Shown: positions 42,744 through 51,668 of the stretch, in pieces
Layout: every line of letters starts with the position of its first letter
How positions within the stretch are numbered: position 1 is the stretch's first letter
Assembly (NCBI GenBank): GCA_031549285.1
Contig: JAVBPZ010000010.1
Location: forward strand, 1 to 64,000
DNA length: 64,000 nucleotides
From: JAAYCI01 sp031549285
Lineage (GTDB): Bacteria; Bacillota; Clostridia; Oscillospirales; Ruminococcaceae
Direction: 5' to 3'
Notes under the pieces: model-generated
Seen by the model: only the letters and a program-made list of their open reading frames with translations
What the model was told of the DNA's origin: nothing
Databases searched by the model: none
Translations under genes and position numbers: made by a program

Positions 42744-44480
42744 TTACACCAGCCGTTCTACCTTGCCGGCCGGCAGCCATTGCAGCAGGTAATCGGCCAG
42801 GCTTTTGGGGTCGATGGGCTTTGACAAGAATCCATTGAACCCACTGGCCAAAAACAGTTCCTTTGCGCCGCTCACGGCGTTTGCGGTCAGCGCTATGATA
42901 GGGACATCCCGGGAGGGGCCCGTCGTCTTACGTATCAGCGTTGTTGCCTCCACGCCGTCCATTTCCGGCATCATGTGGTCCATCAAAATCAGGTCGTATT
43001 TTTGCCGGGTGGCTTTCTCTACGGCCTGTTTTCCGTTGGAGGCAAAGTCTGGGGTAATTTGGAATGCCTCCAGCAGGAATGCCGTAATCTGCAGGTTGAT
43101 ATCAATGTCATCCACCACCAGCACCCGTACCTCTGGGGCCAGGAACCCTGCGGCTTCGCTGATAGCCTCGGGCGGCAGGTCTTGCGCGGTTCCGGCCGGC
43201 AGCGGCAGCGTTACCGAGAAGCTGGAGCCCACGCCGTATTCGCTGGAGACCTCAATGGTCCCGCCCATTAAATCGCACAGGCGTTTGGTGATGGCCAGCC
43301 CCAGCCCGGTGCCGACAACCCCTTTGTTTTTGGCATGGTCCAGCCGCTCAAACGCATTGAACAATAGCGGCAGTGCCTCTGGCGAAATGCCAACCCCGGT
43401 GTCGGTTACCCGGAACACCACTTCGTAGGAATCCTTCACATGCACGCTGAAATCGACCATGCCCTCCTGGGTATATTTCAGGGCGTTGTTCAGCAGGTTG
43501 GTCAAAATCTGCCGGATGCGGTTTTCATCCCCATACAATACCTCTGGAATAGCATTGTCATAGTAGGTACTGTAGGTAAGGCCTTTTTTCTCAAACATCA
43601 ATTCAAACATGCTTTGGATATGCCGGAACAGCCCCGCGGAGGCAAAATACTCCGGGATGATCTCCAGCTTGCCGGCTTCCATCTTCGAAAAATCCAATAT
43701 GTCGTTGATCAGGTTCAGCAAAACCGCGGAGGAGTGCTGGATGTTTTTCAGGTACTCGTGCTGTTGGTCATCCAGACCGGAGGTTTTCAGCATCTCGGAA
43801 AGCCCAATAATAGCGTTCATCGGGGTGCGTATTTCGTGAGAAACGGTGGCCAAAAAGTCCGACTTGGAGGCGTTGGCCATTTCGGCCTCACGCTGTGCCA
43901 GAATAAAATCCGTGGTGTCGGAAAAAAGGATCATCGAGCCCTCAGCCCCGCCGTTTTCGTCCACCATGGGCGTCACATGGACGCTGTAGTGCCGAGGAGG
44001 CTGCGTGCTGTCAAAACGAAGGGTGGCCGAAAACTCCACGGTTTCCTTGTGTTCGTAAATATGTTGGTAGGTTGTCACCAGGGTCTCGGTCAGGTTTTCG
44101 TCCTCATATGGCGCGAAAAGATCACTGTATGGCGTTTCTTTTATCAGGCCGAAGGAGGGCACACGGCAGGCGGTGAGAAAGGACTCGGTACAGTAGGCCA
44201 GCTGCTCGTTTTGGTCAAACAGCAGGATCATATCGGGACAGTTGCCCAGCAGCAGGTTCATATAGCGCTCCAGCTCGCTGCGCTTTATGTCTATCGCCCG
44301 GCTAAGCGTGTCTTTTGCCGCGGCGGCTATGCGGTTGCGCTCTATGGTGCCTTCCATCAGTTTTATGGTGCGGTTCAGGCGTTTTGCTTCGATGGTGCTT
44401 TGCCGTACTTCCTGCTGCAAGGCATCATTCTGCTGCTGCAACAGGGCGTTTTCCTGCTGTAGCCGTTCCCGTTCATCCAC
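42744..44480 (-). CDS. Soluble hybrid histidine kinase (PAS-HisKA-HATPase-receiver)
   Basis: 578 residues, with no membrane helix. An N-terminal coiled coil (about 1-65) is followed by a PAS domain (about 75-200; 'NCPDMILLFDQNEQLAYC'), HisKA with phospho-His in 'FLATVSHEIRTPMNAI' (near 218), HATPase ('VTDTGVGISPEALPLLFNAF', 'GTGLGLAITKRLCDLMGG') and a C-terminal receiver with Asp in 'LILMDHMMPEMDG'. There is no HPt or output domain. It is 41 bp downstream of the FIST gene on the same strand, so FIST ligand sensing probably feeds this kinase. Confidence 0.92.
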   Translation of the reverse strand: MDERERLQQENALLQQQNDALQQEVRQSTIEAKRLNRTIKLMEGTIERNRIAAAAKDTLSRAIDIKRSELERYMNLLLGNCPDMILLFDQNEQLAYCTESFLTACRVPSFGLIKETPYSDLFAPYEDENLTETLVTTYQHIYEHKETVEFSATLRFDSTQPPRHYSVHVTPMVDENGGAEGSMILFSDTTDFILAQREAEMANASKSDFLATVSHEIRTPMNAIIGLSEMLKTSGLDDQQHEYLKNIQHSSAVLLNLINDILDFSKMEAGKLEIIPEYFASAGLFRHIQSMFELMFEKKGLTYSTYYDNAIPEVLYGDENRIRQILTNLLNNALKYTQEGMVDFSVHVKDSYEVVFRVTDTGVGISPEALPLLFNAFERLDHAKNKGVVGTGLGLAITKRLCDLMGGTIEVSSEYGVGSSFSVTLPLPAGTAQDLPPEAISEAAGFLAPEVRVLVVDDIDINLQITAFLLEAFQITPDFASNGKQAVEKATRQKYDLILMDHMMPEMDGVEATTLIRKTTGPSRDVPIIALTANAVSGAKELFLASGFNGFLSKPIDPKSLADYLLQWLPAGKVERLV

Positions 44481-44521
44481 TGCGGTTCACCTCCCCTCCG
44501 GGTATTCTGCACAGGTTCTAC

Positions 44522-45691
44522 CTATAATGCACAGATAATCAGGGTGTTGTTGTGGTTGCGGTTCAGGGTGGTGCCATCGGCGGCGTATACCGGGCACAGC
44601 TCGCCCCCGGAGTAAGAGCTGATGAATGGCCGGCCGGCCTTTTGCAGCAGCTCGTTGCCGGCCTTCATCTCGGCCATGCCCTCATACCCCAGGGCGAAAA
44701 AGCGCCCGATGCAGGAAAAAATGAGAAAGACTGCATCTGGCCGGTCGGCGATGGCTTTTTCGATGGTTCCCATGGTGGTGCCACGTATTTCATCCGGGTC
44801 GAACGAGCCCATGGATAGGGTGGCGCCCGCCGGTGTGTTGCCGCCGCACACGACGGCCCCCTCTGGTGTGGCGGCAAACATGGCCCGGATAACCGGCATG
44901 GTACCGTCGTTATAGTCCACAATGATGGGGAAGGTATTAATACCGGTTATTGAACCGTCCTCGTTTTTAGTAAGGCCCAGCGATTGCAGGTAATCCACCG
45001 CCGGTACGCCATCGATGGTTTGCAGCAGATTTCCCTTCGATGCCGTGACCGCGCCGCGTTCGGGGAAAATCTTCGTATCGGAAATGGTGCCGATGTAGAA
45101 ACTGGGCTGCAGGTTGCCGGCCAGCAGCAGAATGGCGAACCGGTCGGCCCAGGCTTCGCCGTTCAAAATGACCTTGCTGTCATGATAATCGCTGTTATGA
45201 TCCACGGCATAGCTGCCAAAGTTCGGCAGGCCGCCGCTGATGCTGGACATGCGCTCGGCGTAATAATCCCCGCCCACATGGGTCAGCAGCGGGGCAAAAC
45301 TAAGCATCAGTGCGGGCTTTTGCGTCAGCTTGCCCGCCGCGGTTTTGTACATTTCAGCCAGGGGTGCTTCCTCTTCCTCCATGACCGGCGCAGAGGCGGC
45401 GGTGGCAAACTCCACATCATCGCTGGTCAGCACCAGCAGCGACAGCATGGTGTCGCCCTCGCCCTGTGGCACGCCGCAAACAATGGTGGTGGCGCCAATG
45501 ATATCAAACGGAAGGGCGTCATTCAGCGCGGTTATCAGGCCGGAATCAATATATTCCGCATAGCAGGAAATGATGCCGACGGAATGGCTCAACAAGGGAT
45601 TGGCGGCAAAGTCCAGCTGCGCCAGAATGTCCCGGACAGCGCTGTCGATGTCGTCAATTTCATAGGTGTTGGCCGTAAGGGTTTTCATCAT
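44522..45691 (-). CDS. FIST-domain signal-sensing protein
   Basis: 389 residues with FIST_N ('GIISCYAEYIDSGLITALND', 'IIGATTIVCGVPQGEGD') and FIST_C ('VFLIFSCIGRFFALGYEGMA', 'RPFISSYSGGELCPVYAADG'). FIST proteins are predicted cytosolic sensors of small ligands, possibly amino acids, coupled to kinases or cyclases. AGGTGA precedes ATG 45691; a second ATG follows directly. The leader begins with a long hairpin (45724-45788). It is first in the operon with the hybrid kinase. Confidence 0.9.
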   Translation of the reverse strand: MMKTLTANTYEIDDIDSAVRDILAQLDFAANPLLSHSVGIISCYAEYIDSGLITALNDALPFDIIGATTIVCGVPQGEGDTMLSLLVLTSDDVEFATAASAPVMEEEEAPLAEMYKTAAGKLTQKPALMLSFAPLLTHVGGDYYAERMSSISGGLPNFGSYAVDHNSDYHDSKVILNGEAWADRFAILLLAGNLQPSFYIGTISDTKIFPERGAVTASKGNLLQTIDGVPAVDYLQSLGLTKNEDGSITGINTFPIIVDYNDGTMPVIRAMFAATPEGAVVCGGNTPAGATLSMGSFDPDEIRGTTMGTIEKAIADRPDAVFLIFSCIGRFFALGYEGMAEMKAGNELLQKAGRPFISSYSGGELCPVYAADGTTLNRNHNNTLIICAL

Positions 45692-45723
45692 GTGTCTTCA
45701 CCTCGTGGTAAAAAATGAAAGGC

Positions 45724-45788
45724 GGCAGGGCACAGGGACACCCGGAAATTTCTGATAGCCGTTTCAGGAGACCATACAGTGCCCTGCC
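45724..45788 (-). promoter_or_regulatory. Leader hairpin at the FIST transcript start
   Basis: On the minus strand GGCAGGGCAC (45779-45788) and GTGCCCTGCC (45724-45733) form a perfect 10-bp stem around 45 nt with smaller pairings. TATAAT lies at 45793-45798, so the RNA should begin at or near the stem. A T-rich run follows the 3' arm. Confidence 0.55.
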
Positions 45789-45940
45789 TGCTATTATACA
45801 CGAACTGCTGTGTAAATGGAATGAAAATTTTACGGGTATGTCCCGGCCAGGCCGGGCGGAAAAAGACAGGGCGGTTCCAGGTTGTGAATTTTTCATCCGG
45901 CAAGCCGCGCAAAGGCGGGATATTGAATTTTTTCGATGCC

Positions 45941-45969
45941 TTGTATTATTAGACAAATAGGTGTATAAT
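45941..45969 (+). promoter_or_regulatory. Promoter of the second hybrid kinase
   Basis: TTGTAT (45941-45946), 17-bp spacer, consensus TATAAT (45964-45969). Confidence 0.65.
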
Positions 45970-46113
45970 AAGCCAAATTTTTTAGGACACTGTTTTTGAC
46001 CGTATAAAAACACGAAATAGAATGCCAATAAACAAGCAAGAAGTGCTTTATTCCGTGAACCAGCCGTTAATACCAAACAGCATGGTGCACTGCGCACCAA
46101 AGGGAGCATATAG

Positions 46114-47319
46114 ATGAAAGCCGCCAGCCAGCCCGCAGAAACCGTCGCCCAAAAACAAAACAGAACAGCCACGGTACCGCAGGATTTCCAGATGAATATC
46201 CTGGACGGGCTGGATGCGTGCGTGTATATTTCCGACATGGAAACCAACGAACTGTTGTTTGTGAACCGGCGGACAAAGGATACCTTTGGCCTGAATGACA
46301 GCGTGGTGGGTCAGCCATGCTGCCAGGTTTTTGGCGACGGCGCGAACACAACCTGCGGTTTTTGTCCTGTTGAGCAGCTGGCGCAGCAGCCCGCCACACC
46401 GGTGGTGTGGGAACAAAAAAGCACCATCGACGGAAAAACCTACCGCAATGTAGACAGCGTGATCACGTGGGTGAACGGCAAGCAGGCACATATGCGCCAG
46501 GCAACCGATATTACCGGCATGATGCAGGCGCAGCAGGAAGCGCACGAGGCCCGGGACCGGCTGGAGATTGCGCTGATGGCTTCCCATGCCGGTGTGTGGG
46601 ACCTGGACCTGCAGGCGGGCACCTTTACCTATGATAAATGGTGCGGCAAGCTGCTGGGGTTGCGCCCGGTGTCCGGTACCATATCCGCCCAAAAACTGGC
46701 CAGCCATTTTGACAAAATCATGCAGTCGGACGGTGGTGCCGAGGTGAAACAGGCGCTGCGCACCCAGGACCAGAATGCCGAGTGGCCGGTGCGGGACTCG
46801 AAGCTGGTGTTTCCGGACGGGCAGGTGCGGTATATCCGCAGCTATGGAACTACCGAGCGGGACAACGCCGGCCAGACCGTCCGGGTCATTGGCATGAACA
46901 TGGATATAACCCAAAGCGTCACGCTGGAAAATGAGCTGAAAGCCGCCAAAACCGCTGCTGTAAAACAAGGCCATGCCGATGCGGACGAGCGCACGCAGGT
47001 CATGCTGGATGCCACACCGTTGGCCGCCTCGTTCTGGGACGAAGAGGGCAATATGCTGGACTGCAACATGGAGGCAGTGCGGCTGTTTGGCCTGAGCGGA
47101 AAGGCGGAATACATCGAGCATTTTTATGATTTGAACCCCGAATACCAGCCGGACGGCATGAGCACGGCGGAAAAAGCCTCCGCTGAAATTGCCGCGGCGT
47201 TTAAAACAGGGTACCGCCGGTTTGAATGGATGTATTTGACAGTGGATGGCCAGCCGTTGCCGGTGGAAACCATTCTGGTGCGGGTACCGTGGCGCGGCGA
47301 ATACCGCCTGGCGGCCTAG
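46114..47319 (+). CDS. N-terminal PAS part of an interrupted hybrid histidine kinase
   Basis: 401 residues from ATG 46114 (GGGAG 8 nt upstream) to an in-frame TAG at 47317. It contains three PAS-like sensor segments ('LDACVYISDMETNELLFVNR' near 30; 'MASHAGVWDLDLQAGTFTYD' near 155; 'DATPLAASFWDEEGNMLDCN' near 295). There is no kinase domain before the stop. The frame continues past the TAG without another stop into the kinase half at 47383-49182. Homologous chains usually carry Tyr at this spot ('YSRDLREIK'), one base from TAG. It is either a pseudogene half, a truncated soluble sensor or a read-through product. Confidence 0.8.
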   Translation: MKAASQPAETVAQKQNRTATVPQDFQMNILDGLDACVYISDMETNELLFVNRRTKDTFGLNDSVVGQPCCQVFGDGANTTCGFCPVEQLAQQPATPVVWEQKSTIDGKTYRNVDSVITWVNGKQAHMRQATDITGMMQAQQEAHEARDRLEIALMASHAGVWDLDLQAGTFTYDKWCGKLLGLRPVSGTISAQKLASHFDKIMQSDGGAEVKQALRTQDQNAEWPVRDSKLVFPDGQVRYIRSYGTTERDNAGQTVRVIGMNMDITQSVTLENELKAAKTAAVKQGHADADERTQVMLDATPLAASFWDEEGNMLDCNMEAVRLFGLSGKAEYIEHFYDLNPEYQPDGMSTAEKASAEIAAAFKTGYRRFEWMYLTVDGQPLPVETILVRVPWRGEYRLAA

Positions 47320-47382
47320 TCCCGTGACCTGCGGGAGATAAAAGCGATAGAGCAGGATCGCCTGAAGGCCATCCAGCACAGC

Positions 47383-49182
47383 GTGGATATGGAGATGCAG
47401 GCGCAGTATGCCCTGGCGGCGTCCGAGGCGAAAAGCCAGTTCCTTTCCAACATGTCACACGAGATACGCACCCCCATGAACGCTATTGTTGGCATGGCGG
47501 ACCTGCTGGTTATCGAGGATTTGAACGACCGCCAGCGTTCCTATGTGAGTGATATCCAGACATCGGCCACGTCGCTGCTGGGCATCATCAACGATATTTT
47601 GGATTTTTCCAAGATAGAGGCGGGCAAGCTGCAGCTGGCGCCAGTGGATTATGACATTACCCAGCTGCTGCACAACATCGAGTCGATGTTTATGTTCACC
47701 GCCCAGAAAAAAGGCATCTTCTTTGAAATGAACCTGCGGCAGGAGCTGCCGGCGTGTTTGCTGGGCGACGATATTCGCCTGCGCCAGGCGCTGGTGAACA
47801 TACTGGGCAACGCCGTAAAGTTCACGCGGGAAGGCGGGGTGCGCCTTACGGTGGAGATGGCGGCGGACTGGCTGTATTTTGAAATTTCAGACACCGGCAT
47901 CGGTATGAGGGAGGAGGATATCCCGCGCATTTTCAATGAATTTGACCAGCTGGATATCCGCAACAACCGTGCCATTACCGGCACCGGGCTGGGCCTGGCC
48001 ATTACCCAGAACCTTATTTCCATGATGGGCGGGACCATCCGCGTGGAAAGCGAGTATGGCAAGGGAACCACCTTTTTTGTGGGTATCCCCATGATATTGG
48101 GGCACGCGGAAAACCTGCCCACGCCGGAAAAAGCGTGGAAACCGGTGTACGCGCCGCAGGCGGAAATTTTGGTGGTGGATGACAACGAGGTGAACCTGAA
48201 CGTGGTGGCGGGGCTGCTGCAGCTGTCGGGCATTGCCTGCGATACCGTGCTTAGCGGGCAGGCGGCTATTGATAAAGTGAAGGCCAAACAATACGATCTG
48301 GTGTTTATGGACCACATGATGCCGGAGATGGATGGTATAGAAGCGACCCGGATTTTGCGCCAAAGCCACAGCAAGGAAGAGCTGCCGATTGTGGCGCTGA
48401 CCGCCAACGCCATTGAAGGTGTGCGCGAGACGCTGTTGGATGCGCAGATGAATGACTATCTGTCGAAACCACTGGACAAAACCCGCCTGAACGAGGTGCT
48501 GCAGAAATGGCTGCCGGCTGAAAAAATAGGCGAGGCGCCACAGCGCGCGGATGCGCCGGCAGAGGCAGCGCTCTCGCCGCTGCTGGAAAAGGTGAACGAG
48601 ATAGCGGCGGTGGATGTGCCGCTGGGTCTTTCGCGCATTGGCGGGCTGCAGGAGGCATATGAAAAGTCTCTGCGCATATTGGCGCGGCGGCTGCCGGAAA
48701 GCCGCGAGCGGCTGGAGGCATTTTTGCAGGCGGAAGACCTGAAAGGCTTTGGCATAGAGGTGCATGGCCTGAAAGGTTCTTTGAACAACATCGGCGCCGG
48801 GGCCCTGGCGGCAGAGGCGGAGGAACTGGAACTATGTGCACAGAAGCAGGATATGGAATTTTGCCGGGAAAATTTCCCGACCTTGGCAGCCGGGATAACC
48901 CTGCTGCAGCGTCAGCTGGCCGCGGCGGTGCAGCAGTGCACCCGGGCCCAGGCGCACCCCAAGGGAAAAGGGGAGAGAAAAGCGCTGCAGCAACAGCTGC
49001 CGATGGTCCGTGATATGCTGGACGCTTTTGAAGCGGATGAAGCCTTTGAGATGCTGCAGGAACTGGCGCTGTTTGATTTTGAAAGTGATATAAATGAACA
49101 GCTGGCCGATATTATGCGCCTGGTGGAAGAGTTTGAATACGGGCAGGCGATGGAGGACATCGAAACGCTGCTAAGAACCTAG
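47383..49182 (+). CDS. C-terminal kinase-receiver-HPt part of the interrupted hybrid kinase
   Basis: 599 residues counted from ATG 47383, which has no recognisable ribosome site, so independent translation is doubtful. Domains: HisKA with phospho-His in 'FLSNMSHEIRTPMNAIVGMA' (near 26), HATPase ('ISDTGIGMREEDIPRIFNEF', 'GTGLGLAITQNLISMMGG'), receiver with Asp in 'LVFMDHMMPEMDGIEATRIL', and an HPt domain with His in 'IEVHGLKGSLNNIGAG' (near 461). A helical tail of ~100 residues follows. The HPt could accept phosphate from the receiver of either kinase in this cluster. Confidence 0.8.
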   Translation: MDMEMQAQYALAASEAKSQFLSNMSHEIRTPMNAIVGMADLLVIEDLNDRQRSYVSDIQTSATSLLGIINDILDFSKIEAGKLQLAPVDYDITQLLHNIESMFMFTAQKKGIFFEMNLRQELPACLLGDDIRLRQALVNILGNAVKFTREGGVRLTVEMAADWLYFEISDTGIGMREEDIPRIFNEFDQLDIRNNRAITGTGLGLAITQNLISMMGGTIRVESEYGKGTTFFVGIPMILGHAENLPTPEKAWKPVYAPQAEILVVDDNEVNLNVVAGLLQLSGIACDTVLSGQAAIDKVKAKQYDLVFMDHMMPEMDGIEATRILRQSHSKEELPIVALTANAIEGVRETLLDAQMNDYLSKPLDKTRLNEVLQKWLPAEKIGEAPQRADAPAEAALSPLLEKVNEIAAVDVPLGLSRIGGLQEAYEKSLRILARRLPESRERLEAFLQAEDLKGFGIEVHGLKGSLNNIGAGALAAEAEELELCAQKQDMEFCRENFPTLAAGITLLQRQLAAAVQQCTRAQAHPKGKGERKALQQQLPMVRDMLDAFEADEAFEMLQELALFDFESDINEQLADIMRLVEEFEYGQAMEDIETLLRT

Positions 49183-49246
49183 CGAGCGGAGTTTTGCAAA
49201 GGCATAAATTTACGGCGATGGCTGGTGTTCCTGTATCCCAGGCAGA

Positions 49247-49285
49247 AAATAAATATCCCCCGGCTACGCCGGGGGCTATTTATTT
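49247..49285. terminator. Bidirectional terminator
   Basis: CCCCCGGC (49257-49264) and GCCGGGGG (49268-49275) form a perfect 8-bp stem with loop TAC, continued by A/T pairs on both sides. It overlaps the stop of the acetyltransferase gene on (-). Confidence 0.8.
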
Positions 49286-50115
49286 GTGCCTTTTGAGCTT
49301 TCGCTGGAACAATGCGTTTCCAGATACTTGCGCCTTCTGGGGCAGCTGGGGCAGGCGGGGTCATAGCAAAGAAGAAAATCCGGTTTTTCACGCAAGACCT
49401 TCACCGTGAAATCCACAACGGGCTTTGCGTCCATCAACATTGCCACAGCCTCGCCGACAGAACCGTAATGTACCAGGCCTTCATAATACAGCATGCCTTC
49501 AAGGCGGTTAAAAGCCCCGCTGTGTCCCGGGAAATTATCCTGATACACTTTTTTAGGGTTGCCGTTTTCGTCCAGTGTAAGGGCATAGTTTGCCCAGTTT
49601 TCATTGTACGGAATATGGTTATACGGTGTTTTCAGTATTGCATCGGCAAGATGGATGCAGGTGTTTCTGTCGTGCCCAACACCCAGCAACAAAACCTTGC
49701 CGCCGTTACTGTAAAAACGAAAAAGCGGCGAATCCGCATCGAATGGGTCACGCAGGCAGTGGGTAGCAGTCAAAAATTCTGCGTTGTGCCCCAGCGCGAT
49801 TGTTGAATGGCTTGGGTGGGCGCTTCGAAGAGTTCCCGGCCATTTGCGCAACGTTTCAGAAACGATGCCGTTCTGAACGCCGGGGCTGTTCATCTTATCA
49901 TACGCTTCTTCCACACATCCCGGGTAATTCATGCTGTGTGCAGGCATGGCCAACGTGCCTTTGGGCCCCAGGACTGCCAGAATGGTTTCAATCAAACCGG
50001 CCGGCCCGTCTTCCACCATGCCGATTTTTTTGAAGGAGCAATGCAGATAAAGCATATCCCCTTCGTTTATGCCCATACGCCTCAATTCAGTTGCCAATTG
50101 TTTTTTTGTAAGCAT
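49276..50115 (-). CDS. AAC(3)-family aminoglycoside-type N-acetyltransferase
   Basis: 279 residues of the AAC(3)/YokD fold: 'LYLHCSFKKIGMVEDGPAGL', 'VLGPKGTLAMPAHSMNYPG', 'LRSAHPSHSTIALGHNAEFL', 'GGKVLLLGVGHDRNTCIHLA'. The catalytic His of 'AHPSHS' and the acetyl-CoA-binding region are present. A C-terminal Cys cluster ('YDPACPSCPRRR') is unusual. Many such chromosomal homologues do not confer resistance, so the substrate is unassigned. ATG 50115 follows AAGGG. It shares a strand with the GNAT gene 12 bp upstream. Confidence 0.88.
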   Translation of the reverse strand: MLTKKQLATELRRMGINEGDMLYLHCSFKKIGMVEDGPAGLIETILAVLGPKGTLAMPAHSMNYPGCVEEAYDKMNSPGVQNGIVSETLRKWPGTLRSAHPSHSTIALGHNAEFLTATHCLRDPFDADSPLFRFYSNGGKVLLLGVGHDRNTCIHLADAILKTPYNHIPYNENWANYALTLDENGNPKKVYQDNFPGHSGAFNRLEGMLYYEGLVHYGSVGEAVAMLMDAKPVVDFTVKVLREKPDFLLCYDPACPSCPRRRKYLETHCSSESSKGTNK

Positions 50116-50127
50116 AGAAAATTACCC

Positions 50128-50580
50128 TTATAGATCCTGCGCAAGTATGATCATATCGATGCATTGGTTCCCGTTGTCCATAATCGGCTTCGAATAATTA
50201 TCAATAAAAAAATTCCGTATGACCCCGGTTTGTTTAAATCCACAGCTTTTGTAAAAAGCAATATGGAAACCGGGCACATCGGCGGTGCCAAGCAATATTT
50301 TGTGCAAGCCCATTTTCCGGGCGTTCTCCACGGCATATTGCACCAGGGCGCGGCCGATGCCTTGTTTTTGCAGGTGTGGGCTCACCGCCAAGTTTTTTAG
50401 TTCGCACCGCTCTTTGTCCAGCACAAGCAGCGCGCACACGCCAACCGGTCTTGCATTTTCCACAGCAACAAAAAGGTCACAATTTTTTGCGTAGCTAGCC
50501 ACCACCGCTTCTTCCGGGTCGGCAAGAAGCAACAGATTCATCACCGGGGCAATGTCCCCGTCCCACTTCATAATATTCAC
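50128..50580 (-). CDS. GNAT-family N-acetyltransferase
   Basis: 150 residues with the GNAT core: 'CELKNLAVSPHLQKQGIGRA' (acetyl-CoA pyrophosphate loop Q-x-x-G-I/x-G), 'LVQYAVENARKMGLHKILLG' and 'AFYKSCGFKQTGVI'. The start is GTG 50580 after GGGAG; ATG 50571 is the alternative. The substrate is unknown. It is probably co-transcribed with the AAC(3)-type gene. Confidence 0.85.
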   Translation of the reverse strand: MNIMKWDGDIAPVMNLLLLADPEEAVVASYAKNCDLFVAVENARPVGVCALLVLDKERCELKNLAVSPHLQKQGIGRALVQYAVENARKMGLHKILLGTADVPGFHIAFYKSCGFKQTGVIRNFFIDNYSKPIMDNGNQCIDMIILAQDL

Positions 50581-50697
50581 GGTATCGTTGCTCCCTGTTC
50601 TGCACTTGTGTTTTTATTGGCGACGCCACAAAATGGTGCACCCGTACGTTGTTTCAATGACGGAGGCCGGGCGTCTTTTCCGCCTTGACCACAGGCG

Positions 50698-51474
50698 CTA
50701 AACACAAACAAGATTCACACCCATATCATAATACTTTTGCGCAATGTCGTCAGGCAAACCGTTATCGGTAATAAGACAATGTACATTTTCCAGGGATACG
50801 AAAGAAATGAGAGATTGTCTGTTGAACTTTTCCGAATGTGCCAGAATCACATTGTTATCTGCGCGCATGGAAAGTTCCGTATCAAAACGAACCGTGTCAA
50901 TGTCCATAGCCATTACGCCGGCGGGTGTAACCGCATCTGCGCCAATGAAACAATAATTGAACCGCAGGTCTTTCAGCGCCATTTCGCTTAGGTAACCAAC
51001 AAAATCTTTGCGGTCGTCACGATATTGCCCCCCGATCATCATAATATTGGACTGAACGGGGTAGAGGATATTCAGGTTTACCAAAGAGTTTGTGAAGATA
51101 ACGACATTTGTAAGCTCTTGGTTGCGCAAACGTTCTGCCAAAGCAAGAGAAAAGTGGTGCAGCGTTGTTCCGGCCTCGATAAAAATAACCTGGTCGTTCT
51201 TCACCAGTTTACTTGCATACTGCGCAATTCGTATTTTTTCATCCACAAATTCGTTGCGCAGGCGCTCGAAAGAATAAGGGCTTTTTTCCAGGGGAAGATG
51301 TTTGATTCTCCCGTGGGTGCGTATTACGCGGCCCTCCTGCGCAAGCTGTGTACACAGGCGCCGCGCGGTGGGCAAAGACACCTTAAAATGATCGGCGACT
51401 TCCTCCACAGAAAGCGAGTTTGTCATCTGCAGCATCGCCAATAATTCTTTTTTTCGATATTCTATCTTGCCCAT
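50698..51474 (-). CDS. DeoR-family transcriptional regulator of the catabolic operon
   Basis: 258 residues: N-terminal HTH ('LLAMLQMTNSLSVEEVADHF', 'VSLPTARRLCTQLAQEGRV') and DeoR C-terminal sugar-phosphate sensor ('VIFIEAGTTLHHFSLALAER', 'YCFIGADAVTPAGVMAMDID'). ATG 51474 follows AAGGTGG; the extension to 51507 is discarded. It is divergent from the yjbQ/FGGY-kinase operon, the classical place for a repressor lifted by a phosphorylated sugar intermediate, and has palindromes at its own promoter. Confidence 0.9.
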   Translation of the reverse strand: MGKIEYRKKELLAMLQMTNSLSVEEVADHFKVSLPTARRLCTQLAQEGRVIRTHGRIKHLPLEKSPYSFERLRNEFVDEKIRIAQYASKLVKNDQVIFIEAGTTLHHFSLALAERLRNQELTNVVIFTNSLVNLNILYPVQSNIMMIGGQYRDDRKDFVGYLSEMALKDLRFNYCFIGADAVTPAGVMAMDIDTVRFDTELSMRADNNVILAHSEKFNRQSLISFVSLENVHCLITDNGLPDDIAQKYYDMGVNLVCV

Positions 51475-51497
51475 AAGCCACCTTTGTGCAGAACGTA

Positions 51498-51548
51498 TTT
51501 GATACAATCGATCAAATTTACTATAAGATAAATGAGCGGATAAGTCAA
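51498..51548 (-). promoter_or_regulatory. Promoter and palindromic operator of the DeoR-type gene
   Basis: Minus strand: TTGACT (51543-51548), 17-bp spacer, TATAGT (51520-51525). TTTGAT (51498-51503) and ATCAAA (51511-51516) form a perfect inverted repeat with a 7-nt gap just downstream. Confidence 0.7.
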
Positions 51549-51668
51549 TATTTTTCCCCGTTATGGTTAAAACAACGAAAAGCGCCTCGAAATAGCGCTG
51601 GTTATGATTGAAAATCGCTCACTACGAACGTGCAAATTGTAAAATATGGAAAATATATGTCGAACATA

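Larger units (their letters stand above)
45692..46113. other. 422-bp divergent region between the FIST gene and the second kinase
   Basis: It contains the FIST leader hairpin and -10, and the kinase promoter. No gene is seen. Confidence 0.55.
46114..49182 (+). pseudogene. Hybrid histidine kinase with one internal TAG (PAS-PAS-PAS-HisKA-HATPase-REC-HPt)
   Basis: Both halves share one reading frame (the distance between their starts is divisible by three), and the 21 codons between TAG 47317-47319 and ATG 47383 are open. Read through, the protein would have 1022 residues with normal architecture. A single base change, a sequencing error or programmed amber read-through would all give this picture. 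Confidence 0.65.

Noticed and set aside
47317..47319. Pyrrolysine or selenocysteine decoding of the TAG
   Set aside because: No supporting gene or stem-loop is visible in the window and kinases are not known to need these residues; kept only as an open possibility in the findings.
49276..50115. Calling the AAC(3)-like protein an antibiotic-resistance gene
   Set aside because: The fold fits, but chromosomal members often lack resistance activity; there is no mobile context here.
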